A DNA stretch of 63,942 nucleotides from Pirellula staleyi DSM 6068 (GCA_945875845.1 CAMCMB010000039.1:1-63942), one strand, 5' to 3'; counted from the first letter of the stretch, positions 33,802-43,482 are shown. Notes: a model not told the origin generated them from the letters alone. Made by a program: numbers and translations.

Positions 33802-35118
33802 ATGACAATCCCCAGCCGTTCTCGTACGCGAAGCCACGATGCGTTCCGTAAAGCCAAGCGACTCATTCCAGGTGGTGTTAACTCACCGGCACGTGCTTTT
33901 CATGCCGTCGGGGGTGAGCCGATTTTCATGGCCCGCGGCTCCGGCCAATTCCTCTACGACCTAGATGACAACCGGTATCTTGATTACATCGGATCCTGGG
34001 GACCCATGATCTTGGGCCACGCACATCCGCAAGTCATTGAAGCGATCCAGCAAGCTGCCGCGAAAGGGACCTCGTTCGGTGCACCCACCGAAAATGAGTC
34101 AAGACTCGCAGAACTCATCATGCAAGCAGTCCCAAGCGTTGAGCGAGTGCGATTGGTGAACAGTGGCACCGAAGCTACGATGAGTGCAATCCGTGTTGCT
34201 CGCGGCGCCACAGGTCGCGAAAAGGTAATTAAATTCTCAGGCTGTTATCATGGCCACGTTGACTCGTTGCTCGTCTCCGCCGGTTCGGCTGCTGCGACCC
34301 TCGGCGTGCCTGACTCGCCCGGCGTTACGATTGGTACGTCCAAGGATACGATCGTATTGAACTATAACGACCCATCTGCCGTCCGCGAAGCCTTTCGAAC
34401 CTACCCCGAGGAAATAGCGGCCGTTATTCTCGAGCCGATTGTAGGGAACATGGGAACCGTTTTGCCCACCATCGAATTTCTTCAGTCGCTCCGCACTGAG
34501 ACTACCAAATACGGTTCTGTTCTCATCTTCGACGAAGTGATGACAGGCTTTCGTGTCGCTTACGGGGGTGCGCAGAGTTTGTTCGGAATCCAACCGGACT
34601 TAACAACGTTGGGCAAGATTGTTGGCGGCGGCCTGCCATTGGCTGCATACGGGGGTAGGGCGGACATCATGGACAATGTCATGCCCGCCGGCAAAGTTTA
34701 TCAGGCAGGCACGCTGGCCGGAAACCCGTTGGCGACCGCGGCCGGCGCAGCCACCCTGGAAATTTTGCGAGATGATCCACCGTATGAATACCTGGAATCT
34801 CAAGCTTCGAGATTGGCTGCCGGGCTTCTCAATGCGGCCGTCTCAGTCGGTTTTCCAGCGCAGTTGCAACGCATGGGGAGCATGATGACCCTTTTCTTCA
34901 ACGAGGCACCAGTAACCGATTGGCCGACCGCCAATCGATCGAATCGACAGCGATTTGCAAGTTACTTTTGGGGATTGATTGAACAAGGGGTGTACATGCC
35001 ATGCAGTCAATTTGAGGCGTTATTCTTTTCCCGGACCCATCGCACTGACGACATTGATTTCACGATTGCGGCAGCCGAAAAAGTCCTGTTGCAAATGGCC
35101 GAATCGGGAAAAGACTGA
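33802..35118 (+). CDS. hemL: Glutamate-1-semialdehyde 2,1-aminomutase
   Basis: HemL converts glutamate-1-semialdehyde to 5-aminolevulinate in the C5 route of tetrapyrrole synthesis. The 438-residue PLP enzyme begins with LIPGGVNSPARAF, shows VNSGTEATMSAIRVAR, GCYHGHVDSLLV, FDEVMTGFR, the Schiff-base lysine in TTLGKIVGGGLP and YQAGTLAGNPLA. All are diagnostic. After it lies a short hairpin-rich spacer (GTGGCAC / GTGCCAC, about 35140-35170). Confidence 0.96.
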   Translation: MTIPSRSRTRSHDAFRKAKRLIPGGVNSPARAFHAVGGEPIFMARGSGQFLYDLDDNRYLDYIGSWGPMILGHAHPQVIEAIQQAAAKGTSFGAPTENESRLAELIMQAVPSVERVRLVNSGTEATMSAIRVARGATGREKVIKFSGCYHGHVDSLLVSAGSAAATLGVPDSPGVTIGTSKDTIVLNYNDPSAVREAFRTYPEEIAAVILEPIVGNMGTVLPTIEFLQSLRTETTKYGSVLIFDEVMTGFRVAYGGAQSLFGIQPDLTTLGKIVGGGLPLAAYGGRADIMDNVMPAGKVYQAGTLAGNPLATAAGAATLEILRDDPPYEYLESQASRLAAGLLNAAVSVGFPAQLQRMGSMMTLFFNEAPVTDWPTANRSNRQRFASYFWGLIEQGVYMPCSQFEALFFSRTHRTDDIDFTIAAAEKVLLQMAESGKD

Positions 35119-35304
35119 CATTGTTACGGGTGCTATCCGTGGCACTCCCGTCGTTCCTCAGGGCGTGCCACCCTTAAGGTAAGCTGCAAAGTTATTTTCA
35201 AGGTCGCCGTGCGTTGATCCGATCCATACGTACAATAAAGTGACTCGCCAACTTGTGACGAGTGCTATTGGTTGGTGATGAACTCAAGGCATCGAGGTAA
35301 TGTT

Positions 35305-35562
35305 ATGGCAATGGAAAATTATACGCGGTACCAACAATCGATAATCCGCAATCACTACAAAAATCAAGACAACGTCTCGCTCCAACGAGCCCAAGAATTG
35401 CTGACGGATCTTTATTTGACCGAAGGAAAAAAGAAGGAAAAGGTTTGGGACAGCCTTTTTAATCATCTTGAAAAAATCGGCATACCTGCCGCTCAGATTG
35501 CCCATCTCAAAGAAGCGAAGAATCCGGAGCTTGTGGCGAAGATCATTGAAAAGAAACTGTAG
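35305..35562 (+). CDS. Small helical hypothetical protein
   Basis: The 85-residue, lysine-rich product (YTRYQQSIIRNHYKNQDN, LQRAQELLTDLYLTEGKKKEKVWDSLFNHLEKIG) is all-helical in appearance, soluble and without signal peptide. GAGGT lies seven bases before ATG 35305. Its orderly composition makes it a probable real gene; the family is conserved in planctomycetes as far as I recall, with no known role. Confidence 0.7.
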   Translation: MAMENYTRYQQSIIRNHYKNQDNVSLQRAQELLTDLYLTEGKKKEKVWDSLFNHLEKIGIPAAQIAHLKEAKNPELVAKIIEKKL

Positions 35563-35577
35563 CCGATTCTTTTTTCT

Positions 35578-35745
35578 AGCGGAACAGCGCAAGCTGTCCG
35601 GTGAGAATTCGCAAGCCACCGGGAAAGTCACTTGCAAGTCACCGGGAGAGTCACCGGGCGGCTCGCGCCGCTCCGCTACGAAAACACTTGTCGAACGGAG
35701 AGAGTTTGTGTGTGCCATTCGGCTAAAGCCAAATGGCAGAAATAC
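35578..35745. repeat. Palindromic repeats of the GGAACxGCGCxAGCxGTCCGGTGA type
   Basis: One unit (AGCGGAACAGCGCAAGCTGT then CCGGTGA) lies at 35578-35605 and an inverted one (CACCGGGCGGCTCGCGCCGC then TCCGCTAC) at about 35653-35680, with CACCGGGA direct repeats between. A second hairpin GCCATT...AAATGGC follows at 35714-35737. The same family is found inside the coding gene at 40847-40912. Confidence 0.7.
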
Positions 35746-35759
35746 CAACAACGCGGTTT

Positions 35760-37415
35760 TTACAAAGCCAACAGTTCAGCGACTTTCGATTCTATCTTTG
35801 GCCCGCGGACGTGAATGCCTGCCACGTTCCCATCCTTGCCAATGATGGCGATGAATGGAATGGCGGAGATTCCAATCGCCTTCGCAATGGCAGTTTGGAA
35901 ACCTCTTTCTTCAGGCTTATCTGAATTCGAAACGTAGGTTTTCCAAAGAGGCTTTCGCGACTTCAAAAACGCATCCAAATCTTCTCGGTTTTCATCCAAG
36001 TTGATACTGATGACTTCAAAGCCATCTTTGTTTTTATCCGAATATACTTTTTCGATGTTGGGAATCTCTTGAATGCATGGTCCGCACCAAGACGCCCAAA
36101 AATCTACCAAGACTACTTTGCCCCTATAGCTTTCCATATCGATGGGCTTGCCATCGGTGTCGACGAGCGCACTGAGGTCTAGCGGCTTGTTGTTCACGCC
36201 AAGGCGTTTTTGAAACTGTTCACAATTACGTGCCAATTCCGCACGAGCTTCTTCGTTCTTGACGTTTTCGATTTGTGTTTGGGCAACGTCAATCATTTCT
36301 TTGGCGATGAGCGGCTGGTCGGAATACTCAAGCTGGATCGCCGCCTGGACAAAGAAGAAAGAAGTCCATGGTGATGGAATCTTGTTCATCAACGCATTGA
36401 TCGTTTCTTTGGCTTGGGCGGGATTGATCGGTTCCGAAGGGTTTTGTTGGATCAAGGCAACAATATCCTTCATCTCGGTGGTGCGTTGCGCGTGAATTTG
36501 CCATGCGTTGATTGCGAGCTGAGGTTCATCATCGTTGCGGAAAGCCTCCTCCACCTTTTTCGCTAACTGCAATGCAAGGTCTTTCTCGTCGTGTCGGTCC
36601 AGGTTTTCGATCGCTTGCGAGACAACGATTAGGTTGGAGGCATTGAGCTTGGTACTACTGGTGAGAACAATTTCGGCATTCCTGACCACGTCGTCCGCCT
36701 TGGCTGTGCCATTCTCGTAATCCCTGTTCGATAAGTTGAGCGAGATCGACTTGGCTTTTTGAGAGATACGTGGGTCGGCACTTGCGGATTCCTGTTCGAC
36801 CAGGCCCCTCAGGTCGTCGGACGCAGCCACGTCTCCGAAGCTTGCCATGGTCTCAAGAGCCTCCAACTTTCCAAGGGTCGCAGCAACTTTCTCGTCCGCG
36901 GTGTCTGCCAACTTAGCCAACATGTCGGCGGCTTGCACCTTCATGCGTGAAAGTTCCATCCCACGGTCCAACATCACATCGATAGGCACCAGCTTGCGAC
37001 GTCCATCGGCTATCAGTTCTCGCATCGCACGCGAGCTTTTTTCTAGGAACTGAACGGAAGCTGCGGAATCCTTGAGTTCCCCAAGCTCGAGTTTCATATA
37101 CTCCTTGTCAGCAATCTGGGGATCCAGTTTGCCAGGCTCATACGTGGGAACCGCTGGCGCGATAGAAATTCCTGAAGGACCCGCTTGATCCGCCAAGGGG
37201 ATTCCATCGGCAGGTTTTTGTTCCTTCGTCGGTACCGATACTTTGGTTTTATCGGACGGAAGATAACCGCTGGTTTCGGCGGAAATTTCTTGCGGTTCGG
37301 CGGGACCACAGCCCGGAAGGGCGAGGGTCGAGCCGAGTGCTAGCAAAAGCAATGTTCGCGAGGCTACGTTCTGATTTTGCGTTAGCCGTCGATTTCGTCC
37401 AAAGTTCAATGTCAC
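35760..37415 (-). CDS. Lipoprotein with TlpA-like thioredoxin domain
   Basis: The 551-residue protein has a lipobox (LALPGC, Cys36). About 360 residues of helical, TPR-like sequence follow (AADMLAKLADTADEKVAATLGKLEALE, DLALQLAKKVEEAF). The C-terminal 140 residues are a TlpA/ResA-type thioredoxin: LDLSALVDTDGKPIDMESYRG, VVLVDFWASWCGPCIQEIP with the WCGPC active site, and GISAIPFIAIIGKDG with the cis-proline. It probably acts as a membrane-attached thiol reductase outside the cytoplasm. It lies downstream of the FHA-like gene on the same strand, 80 nt apart. Confidence 0.92.
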   Translation of the reverse strand: MTLNFGRNRRLTQNQNVASRTLLLLALGSTLALPGCGPAEPQEISAETSGYLPSDKTKVSVPTKEQKPADGIPLADQAGPSGISIAPAVPTYEPGKLDPQIADKEYMKLELGELKDSAASVQFLEKSSRAMRELIADGRRKLVPIDVMLDRGMELSRMKVQAADMLAKLADTADEKVAATLGKLEALETMASFGDVAASDDLRGLVEQESASADPRISQKAKSISLNLSNRDYENGTAKADDVVRNAEIVLTSSTKLNASNLIVVSQAIENLDRHDEKDLALQLAKKVEEAFRNDDEPQLAINAWQIHAQRTTEMKDIVALIQQNPSEPINPAQAKETINALMNKIPSPWTSFFFVQAAIQLEYSDQPLIAKEMIDVAQTQIENVKNEEARAELARNCEQFQKRLGVNNKPLDLSALVDTDGKPIDMESYRGKVVLVDFWASWCGPCIQEIPNIEKVYSDKNKDGFEVISINLDENREDLDAFLKSRKPLWKTYVSNSDKPEERGFQTAIAKAIGISAIPFIAIIGKDGNVAGIHVRGPKIESKVAELLAL

Positions 37416-37495
37416 GATCGGTAATCCTCAAGACTCAAAAAAAATGGGAACTGAGTTACTTTGACCGATCTAGCCGATAGTTGCAAGTACGACTA

Positions 37496-38899
37496 CTAAG
37501 AAACGGAAGGGCGCCAACGATCTTCCAACTCATCGGCTGAGCCAATTTGAATCGCCTTCATCGAGGCGGTCCTGGGAGCGGAATCCCGGATCTGTCGGCT
37601 GTCATTTTGCAGTTTGTTGAAGTGGGTAAGGCAATCGTATCCCCAAAGGATTGCGACCACGACGGCGGCGATCATTCCCACAAACGCCATGTTGAGAACG
37701 AGGCCATTGAGCAACAAAAGGGCAACTGCAGAGGATACCGCCACACCGGTAACCCCAAGTTTCAAGAAAAACGCGGCGTTCATTCTTCGATGATCGCTTC
37801 GAGAGAGAGCTCGGCGGGCGTTTGAATTGGCCAACTCGCGCAATGCGTCCAATTCATCGCGATGTTCCGGTGCTTGTTGCCTCGGGACAAAAGACTCGCT
37901 TGTCAGGGGCTCGACGCTGACTGGTGCGGGAACGAAATCGCTTGAATCTAAGCCCACGGAAGGGGCAACGCGAGTCGCAACAGTACCCGACGAAGTTCTC
38001 GTAGGCGGTAAATTGGCATCCGCAGCAGGCGGAATAGAGGTCCCACGAACTCGATGCAACAGTCGCTGCATGTACTCCTCGATCGATTCCTCGCCGGCAG
38101 TGTCCGAGTTGTCATTGTCCGAAGGGGACGTGTGGGCGAAGTCCCTTTCGTCAATGGTGATCGCCTCGGTCTCGGATTCGTTAGTGACGATCTCACCTTG
38201 CGGTGTTTCATCCTTCCTAAACCAGGCTGGAAGACCATTAGGCCTGGTTGGAAGCCCACTAGGCCTTGCTGGAAGCCCACTAGAAACGGGTTCCAAAACG
38301 TCTTCTTCGATTGCGTTTGACTCAATCGTCTCGTCGAAATTAGGTTCAACGACGCCAGCGTTCTCGAATGGTTTAGCGAATGCGGACTTTTCGATTGCTT
38401 GTTCTGCTTCAAGGCATGCAGAAAGGTGTGCAATTCTTTGGTGCGCATGATCCAGTTCGGATTCCATGGCCCTGAGTTGCTGATGGCAATGCTCAATCTG
38501 AAGCCTGGACGCGAGGTCGATGAGGTCTTTTGCGGGAACAACGGTGCCCGTTACGGCAATCGATGGATGCACGACCAGTCGACAATCTCCGATCCAGATC
38601 TCGGTCGGATGATCGATCAGCCATTCCCGAACGTTGCGATTGGCGATTCGGATGGGTGCAAATGCCCTTAAAAGTGTGTGTTTTTTTCCGAAAACCAGGG
38701 TTGCATGGAGAGGAGCGGCCACCTGGGCGTCCATTTGAACAGAGCATTCAGGCCCCGAACCCAGAGTGCACTTATGAGACTGAATCCTCCAAGATCGCAC
38801 AACTTCGCCAGATTCACCAAGCATGTCGATTTGCCCAATCGCTGAATCGAGACCAATGTGCCGGCTTTCGGTTTGAAGTGACAGAATCTGAGTGTGCAT
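37496..38899 (-). CDS. FHA-like membrane protein
   Basis: The 467-residue product has an N-terminal forkhead-associated-like domain (about 25-120): SWRIQSHKCTLGSGPECSVQM, PLHATLVFGKKHTLLRAF, REWLIDHPTEIWIGDCRLVV. A coiled-coil segment follows (LQIEHCHQQLRAMESELDHAHQRI is typical), then a disordered acidic stretch with the short repeat SGLPARPSGLPTRPNGLPAW and finally two membrane segments (VTGVAVSSAVALLLLNG and MAFVGMIAAVVVAILWG). FHA domains bind phosphothreonine, so it may be the target of a membrane kinase; that is inference. Confidence 0.8.
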   Translation of the reverse strand: MHTQILSLQTESRHIGLDSAIGQIDMLGESGEVVRSWRIQSHKCTLGSGPECSVQMDAQVAAPLHATLVFGKKHTLLRAFAPIRIANRNVREWLIDHPTEIWIGDCRLVVHPSIAVTGTVVPAKDLIDLASRLQIEHCHQQLRAMESELDHAHQRIAHLSACLEAEQAIEKSAFAKPFENAGVVEPNFDETIESNAIEEDVLEPVSSGLPARPSGLPTRPNGLPAWFRKDETPQGEIVTNESETEAITIDERDFAHTSPSDNDNSDTAGEESIEEYMQRLLHRVRGTSIPPAADANLPPTRTSSGTVATRVAPSVGLDSSDFVPAPVSVEPLTSESFVPRQQAPEHRDELDALRELANSNARRALSRSDHRRMNAAFFLKLGVTGVAVSSAVALLLLNGLVLNMAFVGMIAAVVVAILWGYDCLTHFNKLQNDSRQIRDSAPRTASMKAIQIGSADELEDRWRPSVS

Positions 38900-39285
38900 T
38901 TACTTGTTTTTGGTAAAACAGTCGATGGTTCGAGGGGAAGCCGTCAATTGCTTGTATCGTCCTTTCCGTTTTCAAACCATTGCGGAAATGCGAAAACGTC
39001 GGATTTCGGCTTAACTAATAGACTGGACAGTTGAGTCTAGCACCCCAAGCAGGGGAAAAATCTGGAGTTTATCTCCAAATCAAGCGCCCAACGAAAATTT
39101 CGCAAATCCTTTCACGATAGTATATTGCGGCGCTGAATCGGCGGAGTGTTTAGCAGTTCAACGAAAAAAATTACTTACGAGCTCGCAAAAAACGAACACT
39201 TGACGGCCGTTTGCGTACTATAGTTGCATGCGATCGATACCCTCCAATTGGGGGCAGCGTTAATCCTAGCCCCGGGAATGTAACC
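38900..39285. other. Intergenic stretch without a supported gene
   Basis: This 386-bp gap separates the divergent FHA-like and DksA-like genes. It contains a small inverted repeat CTGGAG-TTTAT-CTCCAA near 39062-39078 and is otherwise unremarkable. Promoters for both genes should lie here, but no strong -35/-10 pair could be chosen. Confidence 0.5.
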
Positions 39286-39690
39286 ATGTCAAGAAAAGAA
39301 GCACTGAACAAGTTACGAGACGTATTGCTGATTCGTCGCGAAGCACTTCGCAAAGCGTTGGATGGCGATCTGAATATGCTTCAGTCTTTCGCCCAAGAGG
39401 GGGGAGATGTGATGGATGCTGCAATGGATACAGCTCAAGATGAAATTAGCAGCCAGTTGGTCGAGGTCGAGAGCCGAGAGCTTTCGCAAATTGAAGACGC
39501 TTTGAATCGACTTCGAAGTGGACATTACGGGGATTGCGAGAATTGCAACAAGGCAATTCCTTTAGCTCGCTTGCAGGCTGTACCCTACGCAACACTATGC
39601 ATTGAATGCGCGAGGAAACAAGAGAAATACGCGCCTCGTCTTTCGCCTGGGCTAGGTGATTCGTCACCCGCGTCCAACGCTTCTCTCTAG
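39286..39690 (+). CDS. DksA/TraR-type zinc-finger protein
   Basis: The 134-residue protein has an N-terminal helical hairpin (RDVLLIRREALRKALDGDLNML, DMAMDTAQDE-like region) and the C4 zinc finger YGDCENCNKAIP with LCIECARKQEKY. Members bind the RNA polymerase secondary channel and modulate transcription, often with ppGpp. The DxxDxA tip motif of true DksA is replaced by DVMDAAMDTAQDE, so activity is uncertain. ATG 39286 is chosen because the protein then starts SRKEALNKLRD. The 3' end overlaps the convergent FliN-like gene by 27 nt. Confidence 0.9.
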   Translation: MSRKEALNKLRDVLLIRREALRKALDGDLNMLQSFAQEGGDVMDAAMDTAQDEISSQLVEVESRELSQIEDALNRLRSGHYGDCENCNKAIPLARLQAVPYATLCIECARKQEKYAPRLSPGLGDSSPASNASL

Positions 39691-40011
39691 GGAGATGGGC
39701 AGATTGGACTGCGCCATAGGTATCCAATGTTCGTCTCGATTGCACACTTCGGTTATCCTCAGACCGAACTTATCGCCAACCTTAACTACCTCCCCTTCCG
39801 CGATGGCTTGGCCATCGATTTCAAGTTTGAGAGGGGTGTCGCAAGGCTTTCCGAACGGAATCATCTGGCCCGGTACGATTCGCAAAATGCGATCGATCGA
39901 AATCTCTTGATGTGCTAAGGTGACAGCCACGTTGGCCTCGATTCGCAACAAGCTTTTCCAAAAATCGACGCGTTTCGAGTCGTTGGTTGCGTGGGAATTG
40001 ACCGTACTCAT
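39664..40011 (-). CDS. FliN/SpoA-domain protein
   Basis: The 115-residue product has a SpoA (type III secretion/flagellar switch) domain: LLRIEANVAVTLAHQEISI, DRILRIVPGQMIPFGKPCD, LEIDGQAIAEGEVVKVGDKFGLRITEV. FliN forms the C-ring of the flagellar motor. No other flagellar gene is in the window, and it sits after the giant BNR-type gene on the same strand, so it may be an orphan switch component or a recruited domain. Start is uncertain: ATG 40011 is used, with ATG 40029 and 40041 as options; the frame is open to 40146, overlapping the upstream gene. Confidence 0.8.
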   Translation of the reverse strand: MSTVNSHATNDSKRVDFWKSLLRIEANVAVTLAHQEISIDRILRIVPGQMIPFGKPCDTPLKLEIDGQAIAEGEVVKVGDKFGLRITEVCNRDEHWIPMAQSNLPISLERSVGRG

Positions 40012-40111
40012 ACTTAGAACCCTGACCATAAACGAACCCATTCGTACTCGGTTTGGATCGTATCGTCGCCGTCCGCATCCCTTCTTGATCGTGACCTCAA
40101 CGAATCGCGGA

Positions 40112-43100
40112 TTATTTGGGATTCGATGGGCTCGGTGTTTCCACACTGTCGGTAGATGTCGATTTCAGATCGAAATAAATCCAATCGTCACTCGCCATTC
40201 GATCTGAAATCGAGGGCGCAATCGAAAGCGTCGCGGCCGATGGAATGCAGTGCACCACATTCATGGCCCATACTTCGTTGGACCATTGAAAGGGAGAAGT
40301 CTCAGTGCTTTCCAATATTTCTTCGAAGGGGATGGCGATTTCGGCCGCCCAAGATGCATTATCGTTTGACATGGCGATGTGCCAAGTCGGATTCCAAAAG
40401 GCCATGTCGTTACATGCCTCGCTTGTTTCGCCCGAGGAAGACCAACTGAACTCAAACCAACTTGCATAGTCACGATCTATATCGAGCCGCAACTTGAAGT
40501 GGTCACTTTCGTGAGTGACACTGTCTCTTCGTTTTTCCTTTCGCAATGGAATCGTCGAAGCATTGGTTGACTTGTTGAACGGCGAGCGGCTGAACACGTA
40601 CAGATAATCGTTGTCTCTGGCAAATCGAAGGGTCGTTCGGCTATCCCTCGTTGGTGTCCAAGGATCTCGCAGCTCAAGTTCCGTTGCTCTCGACCAGAAA
40701 ATTTCGTCGTCTTTCCCGTCTAGAAATGGGGGTTTATCTACCCAGGCCAAGCGGGAGACCGGCTTGGCCGCAGATTGCAATGGCATCGGTGCAACATTTG
40801 GTTCGGTCGTTTTTCGGATAGGCTGTGAATTTATTCCGTTTGACTCACCGGACGGCTCGCGCCGTTCCGCTACCAAAATGGTAGCGGCAGGGCGCGAGCC
40901 CTTCTGTGATGACCCAAGCATTTTTTCAAAGCCTAGAAGCGAACGTTCGACCTCGGCGACTCGTGTCCACGATGGTACTTGGTTAGACAGAATGGGCCAA
41001 AAGTCGGAAGGGTTGCGGTTAAGATTGATTGCCCCGACTGGACGATCCTGAAGTTTTTGCATCGTTCGATAGCGGGAAGCGATGAGCCATCCCCATCGAG
41101 GCTCGCTCCGTCGGGACGCAAATGAGTCTGGCCATCGAGAAAAAACGCGGGAAAATTCGGAGAGATCCCGATTGGTTGCAATGGGTATACGCCGCACAGC
41201 GCTGGAAAACGAAACCTGTTGAACGTCTGTGGCTTCGCGAGGAGACTTTGCAAACGGAGATGCTTGCTGAGCCGCTGCGACCATTGAGTTTTGTTCGTGG
41301 CTATAGCGTTCTTCAACGCGTTTGATCTGAGACTCAATAACGCGCCGCACTTCAACGCTACCCGTGTGCATCATGAGTTCCCAAAACGCGGCTTCCCCCA
41401 TAGGAGAGGCTCTGTCTCTTTCAATCAATAATTCCAATGCAGAGTACCATCGTTGCCAATCGCCCGCTCGTCGACTTTGAACGGCGATATCCATCAAAAT
41501 AGGAGAAGCTGTTTCTGGAGATACTTCTTTCGCCAAAGCTTTAAGATTGCTTTCCCAGACACGATCTTGAGTTAATGGATTGGCGTGCTCCGATTCTAAG
41601 ACCTGTTTCCAGTCCAGTATTTTGTTGGTTGCCATGAGGGAAGGTGTGCGAATAGCAATCTTGGTGCGTTCGATCATTTGGGTCGATGGGTCCAGAAAGA
41701 CTCCTTCAAAAGGATCTCGCAACGCAGCCGTCCGTGAACCCAGAATTCGATAAGAAAATCGCTGATCCGGTAGACTGACGGAACCCGGATACTCCATCAA
41801 AGGTCGGATCGATGCAATCGAACTTCCCAGAAACAGATTCGACTTGAGAAGCATGGAATTTGGGAACGATAATCCATTCCGTGTTCCTCGGACAAGAATA
41901 CGTTTTGGTGACCAAGACTCTTCGGCGATGCCGCTCGCCTCGGAGAAAATACGGAAATCCCTTTGCCCAGCCAACCGAGCGGCGATCGCCACGGCCTGGG
42001 CAGACTTGACCTCCAGTGCATTGCCGGTTTCATCGCAATTGCTAACCAAAACGTCAGGTTGCACCGAACGAATCTCGAGTGCGACGCGACGGACAATCAG
42101 CGAATTTTCCGAGAGGGAATCCATTGAGGTTGCTTGGCTCCCATAGTATTCGAGATCGCTTGGGCGGACACCGCAATAGAGGTTTCCGACGGGCATATTC
42201 GATTGGACATCGGCTTGGCTAAGCCCGATCGTTTTCCCCGCGATCTCGACGCGCGATGCCAACTCAGGACGGCCAGCAGTTCTCTCTTCGAAACACTGGT
42301 CATGCAACACGAAAACGCTAGCATGCCGATTCGAATCGAGTGTCACGTGAGCCAACAAATCCCAAGCGATACTTGAGCTTGTGCTTGCAACATTGAAGAG
42401 GGCATTGCGCATCCCCGACTGGTGCTGAGCCCACCAGGCTTTGCCTCCATTGCGACTGGTGCGGATCGTTGCAAGGGGACCGCATGTGAGTAGGACGTCG
42501 CCGGTCAAGGCGGAGATCGAATGATTGGTGGTTGTGCCGCCTGTTGAACGAACGACCCAATGATCTCCCAAATCCTCCGACGACCACACAACATTTCCGG
42601 GTTGTCCAACGACCCAAACGCGATTTCCAAAGCCTGCCATGTCTTTCAGTGAAAACAATGCTTGGTCCTCTGCGTTGCCGGGTAGAGCGACCCGTTTCCA
42701 CTGCAATGCATCCATGGATCGATAGAGTTGACCTGCGTCACCCCCCAGCCACCAAATGCCATTGATTTGCTTGCAGAAGCGAAGTGGCTCAAAGGAAGTC
42801 ACGGGTAGGTGCACGGTTTCAAATACCAGACCATCATGCGTTTGATGGATCTTGCCAGATCGGTCCAGCAAAACCAACTCTCCCTTGAGGCCAATCGAAG
42901 CCGATTGGACGTGGCTGCATGGCGTTGGGCGGGCGTTCCACGTTTGACCGCCATCCATGCTTTCGAACAAGGCCGACTGATAGAGATTAGACCAGTCGCC
43001 CCAAGCCAGTAGATGATCGTTCCCAAGCCATTGCGAACCCGTCAATCTCGGAAGTTTGCAAGGCAGTTGTTGCCAGTTGCGACCGCCATCGACTGTGGTC

Positions 43101-43453
43101 AAAACAGTACCGCGGCTTCGGTGAGAGTAAGGCTCGATGGTTCCGCCAAATACCCAGCCCTTTTTTTCGTTCGCAAAGCAAACCGAATAGTGAATTGCCT
43201 CCGAACGTTGATGCTGAACGGCCCAGGTCTTGCCGGCATCGTTCGTAGCGAGAATCAAACCACGATCACCAACAGCCCAAGCTTGAGCGACGGTCACAAT
43301 TTGGCAGGATCTCAGTTCGCCATCGGCGACTTTGCCGACTGGGTCCATGCCATAGACTCCGCCGATCGGCAAAATGAAAACAAAAACGATCCAACAGATG
43401 CACTGGCGACACCCTAATGGAAAAGCTTTTTGCGAACAGGTGGATTCGAACAT
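40112..43453 (-). CDS. Giant exported protein: BNR/Ycf48-like propeller, central PIG-L-like region, CBM9-like C-terminus
   Basis: The 1113-residue protein starts with a signal-peptide-like segment (WIVFVFILPIGGVYG). About residues 45-345 form Ycf48/BNR-type repeats (GLILATNDAGKTWAVQ, LTTVDGGRNWQQ, FESMDGGQTWNA, WSSEDLGDHWVV). Residues 370-540 carry a region with VRRVALEIRSVQPDVLVSNCDETGN that resembles the PIG-L/LmbE deacetylase fold, a tentative call. A helical part follows, then a CBM9/DUF1083-like domain from about 935 (KPPFLDGKDDEIFWSRATELEL, DYLYVFSRSPF, LRLDIDRDYASWFEFSWS). A palindromic repeat is inserted in frame at 40847-40912. Probably surface-exposed; substrate unknown. Confidence 0.85.
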   Translation of the reverse strand: MFESTCSQKAFPLGCRQCICWIVFVFILPIGGVYGMDPVGKVADGELRSCQIVTVAQAWAVGDRGLILATNDAGKTWAVQHQRSEAIHYSVCFANEKKGWVFGGTIEPYSHRSRGTVLTTVDGGRNWQQLPCKLPRLTGSQWLGNDHLLAWGDWSNLYQSALFESMDGGQTWNARPTPCSHVQSASIGLKGELVLLDRSGKIHQTHDGLVFETVHLPVTSFEPLRFCKQINGIWWLGGDAGQLYRSMDALQWKRVALPGNAEDQALFSLKDMAGFGNRVWVVGQPGNVVWSSEDLGDHWVVRSTGGTTTNHSISALTGDVLLTCGPLATIRTSRNGGKAWWAQHQSGMRNALFNVASTSSSIAWDLLAHVTLDSNRHASVFVLHDQCFEERTAGRPELASRVEIAGKTIGLSQADVQSNMPVGNLYCGVRPSDLEYYGSQATSMDSLSENSLIVRRVALEIRSVQPDVLVSNCDETGNALEVKSAQAVAIAARLAGQRDFRIFSEASGIAEESWSPKRILVRGTRNGLSFPNSMLLKSNLFLGSSIASIRPLMEYPGSVSLPDQRFSYRILGSRTAALRDPFEGVFLDPSTQMIERTKIAIRTPSLMATNKILDWKQVLESEHANPLTQDRVWESNLKALAKEVSPETASPILMDIAVQSRRAGDWQRWYSALELLIERDRASPMGEAAFWELMMHTGSVEVRRVIESQIKRVEERYSHEQNSMVAAAQQASPFAKSPREATDVQQVSFSSAVRRIPIATNRDLSEFSRVFSRWPDSFASRRSEPRWGWLIASRYRTMQKLQDRPVGAINLNRNPSDFWPILSNQVPSWTRVAEVERSLLGFEKMLGSSQKGSRPAATILVAERREPSGESNGINSQPIRKTTEPNVAPMPLQSAAKPVSRLAWVDKPPFLDGKDDEIFWSRATELELRDPWTPTRDSRTTLRFARDNDYLYVFSRSPFNKSTNASTIPLRKEKRRDSVTHESDHFKLRLDIDRDYASWFEFSWSSSGETSEACNDMAFWNPTWHIAMSNDNASWAAEIAIPFEEILESTETSPFQWSNEVWAMNVVHCIPSAATLSIAPSISDRMASDDWIYFDLKSTSTDSVETPSPSNPK
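40847..40912. repeat. Palindromic repeat inside the coding region of the giant gene
   Basis: Two inverted units, ACTCACCGGACGGCTCGCGC with TTCCGCTACC and GGTAGCGGCAGGGCGCGAGC, meet at ACCAAAATGGT. The reading frame is kept, and the insert encodes KGSRPAATILVAERREPSGE. The same unit occurs between genes at 35578-35680. Confidence 0.75.
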
Positions 43454-43482
43454 AGGTGTGGCGAGACTCGTTGACGATCACA

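Noticed and set aside
39062-39078. Hairpin in the gap between the FHA-like and DksA-like genes as a terminator
   Set aside because: The T-run would be on the strand on which no gene ends there; stem of only five or six pairs.
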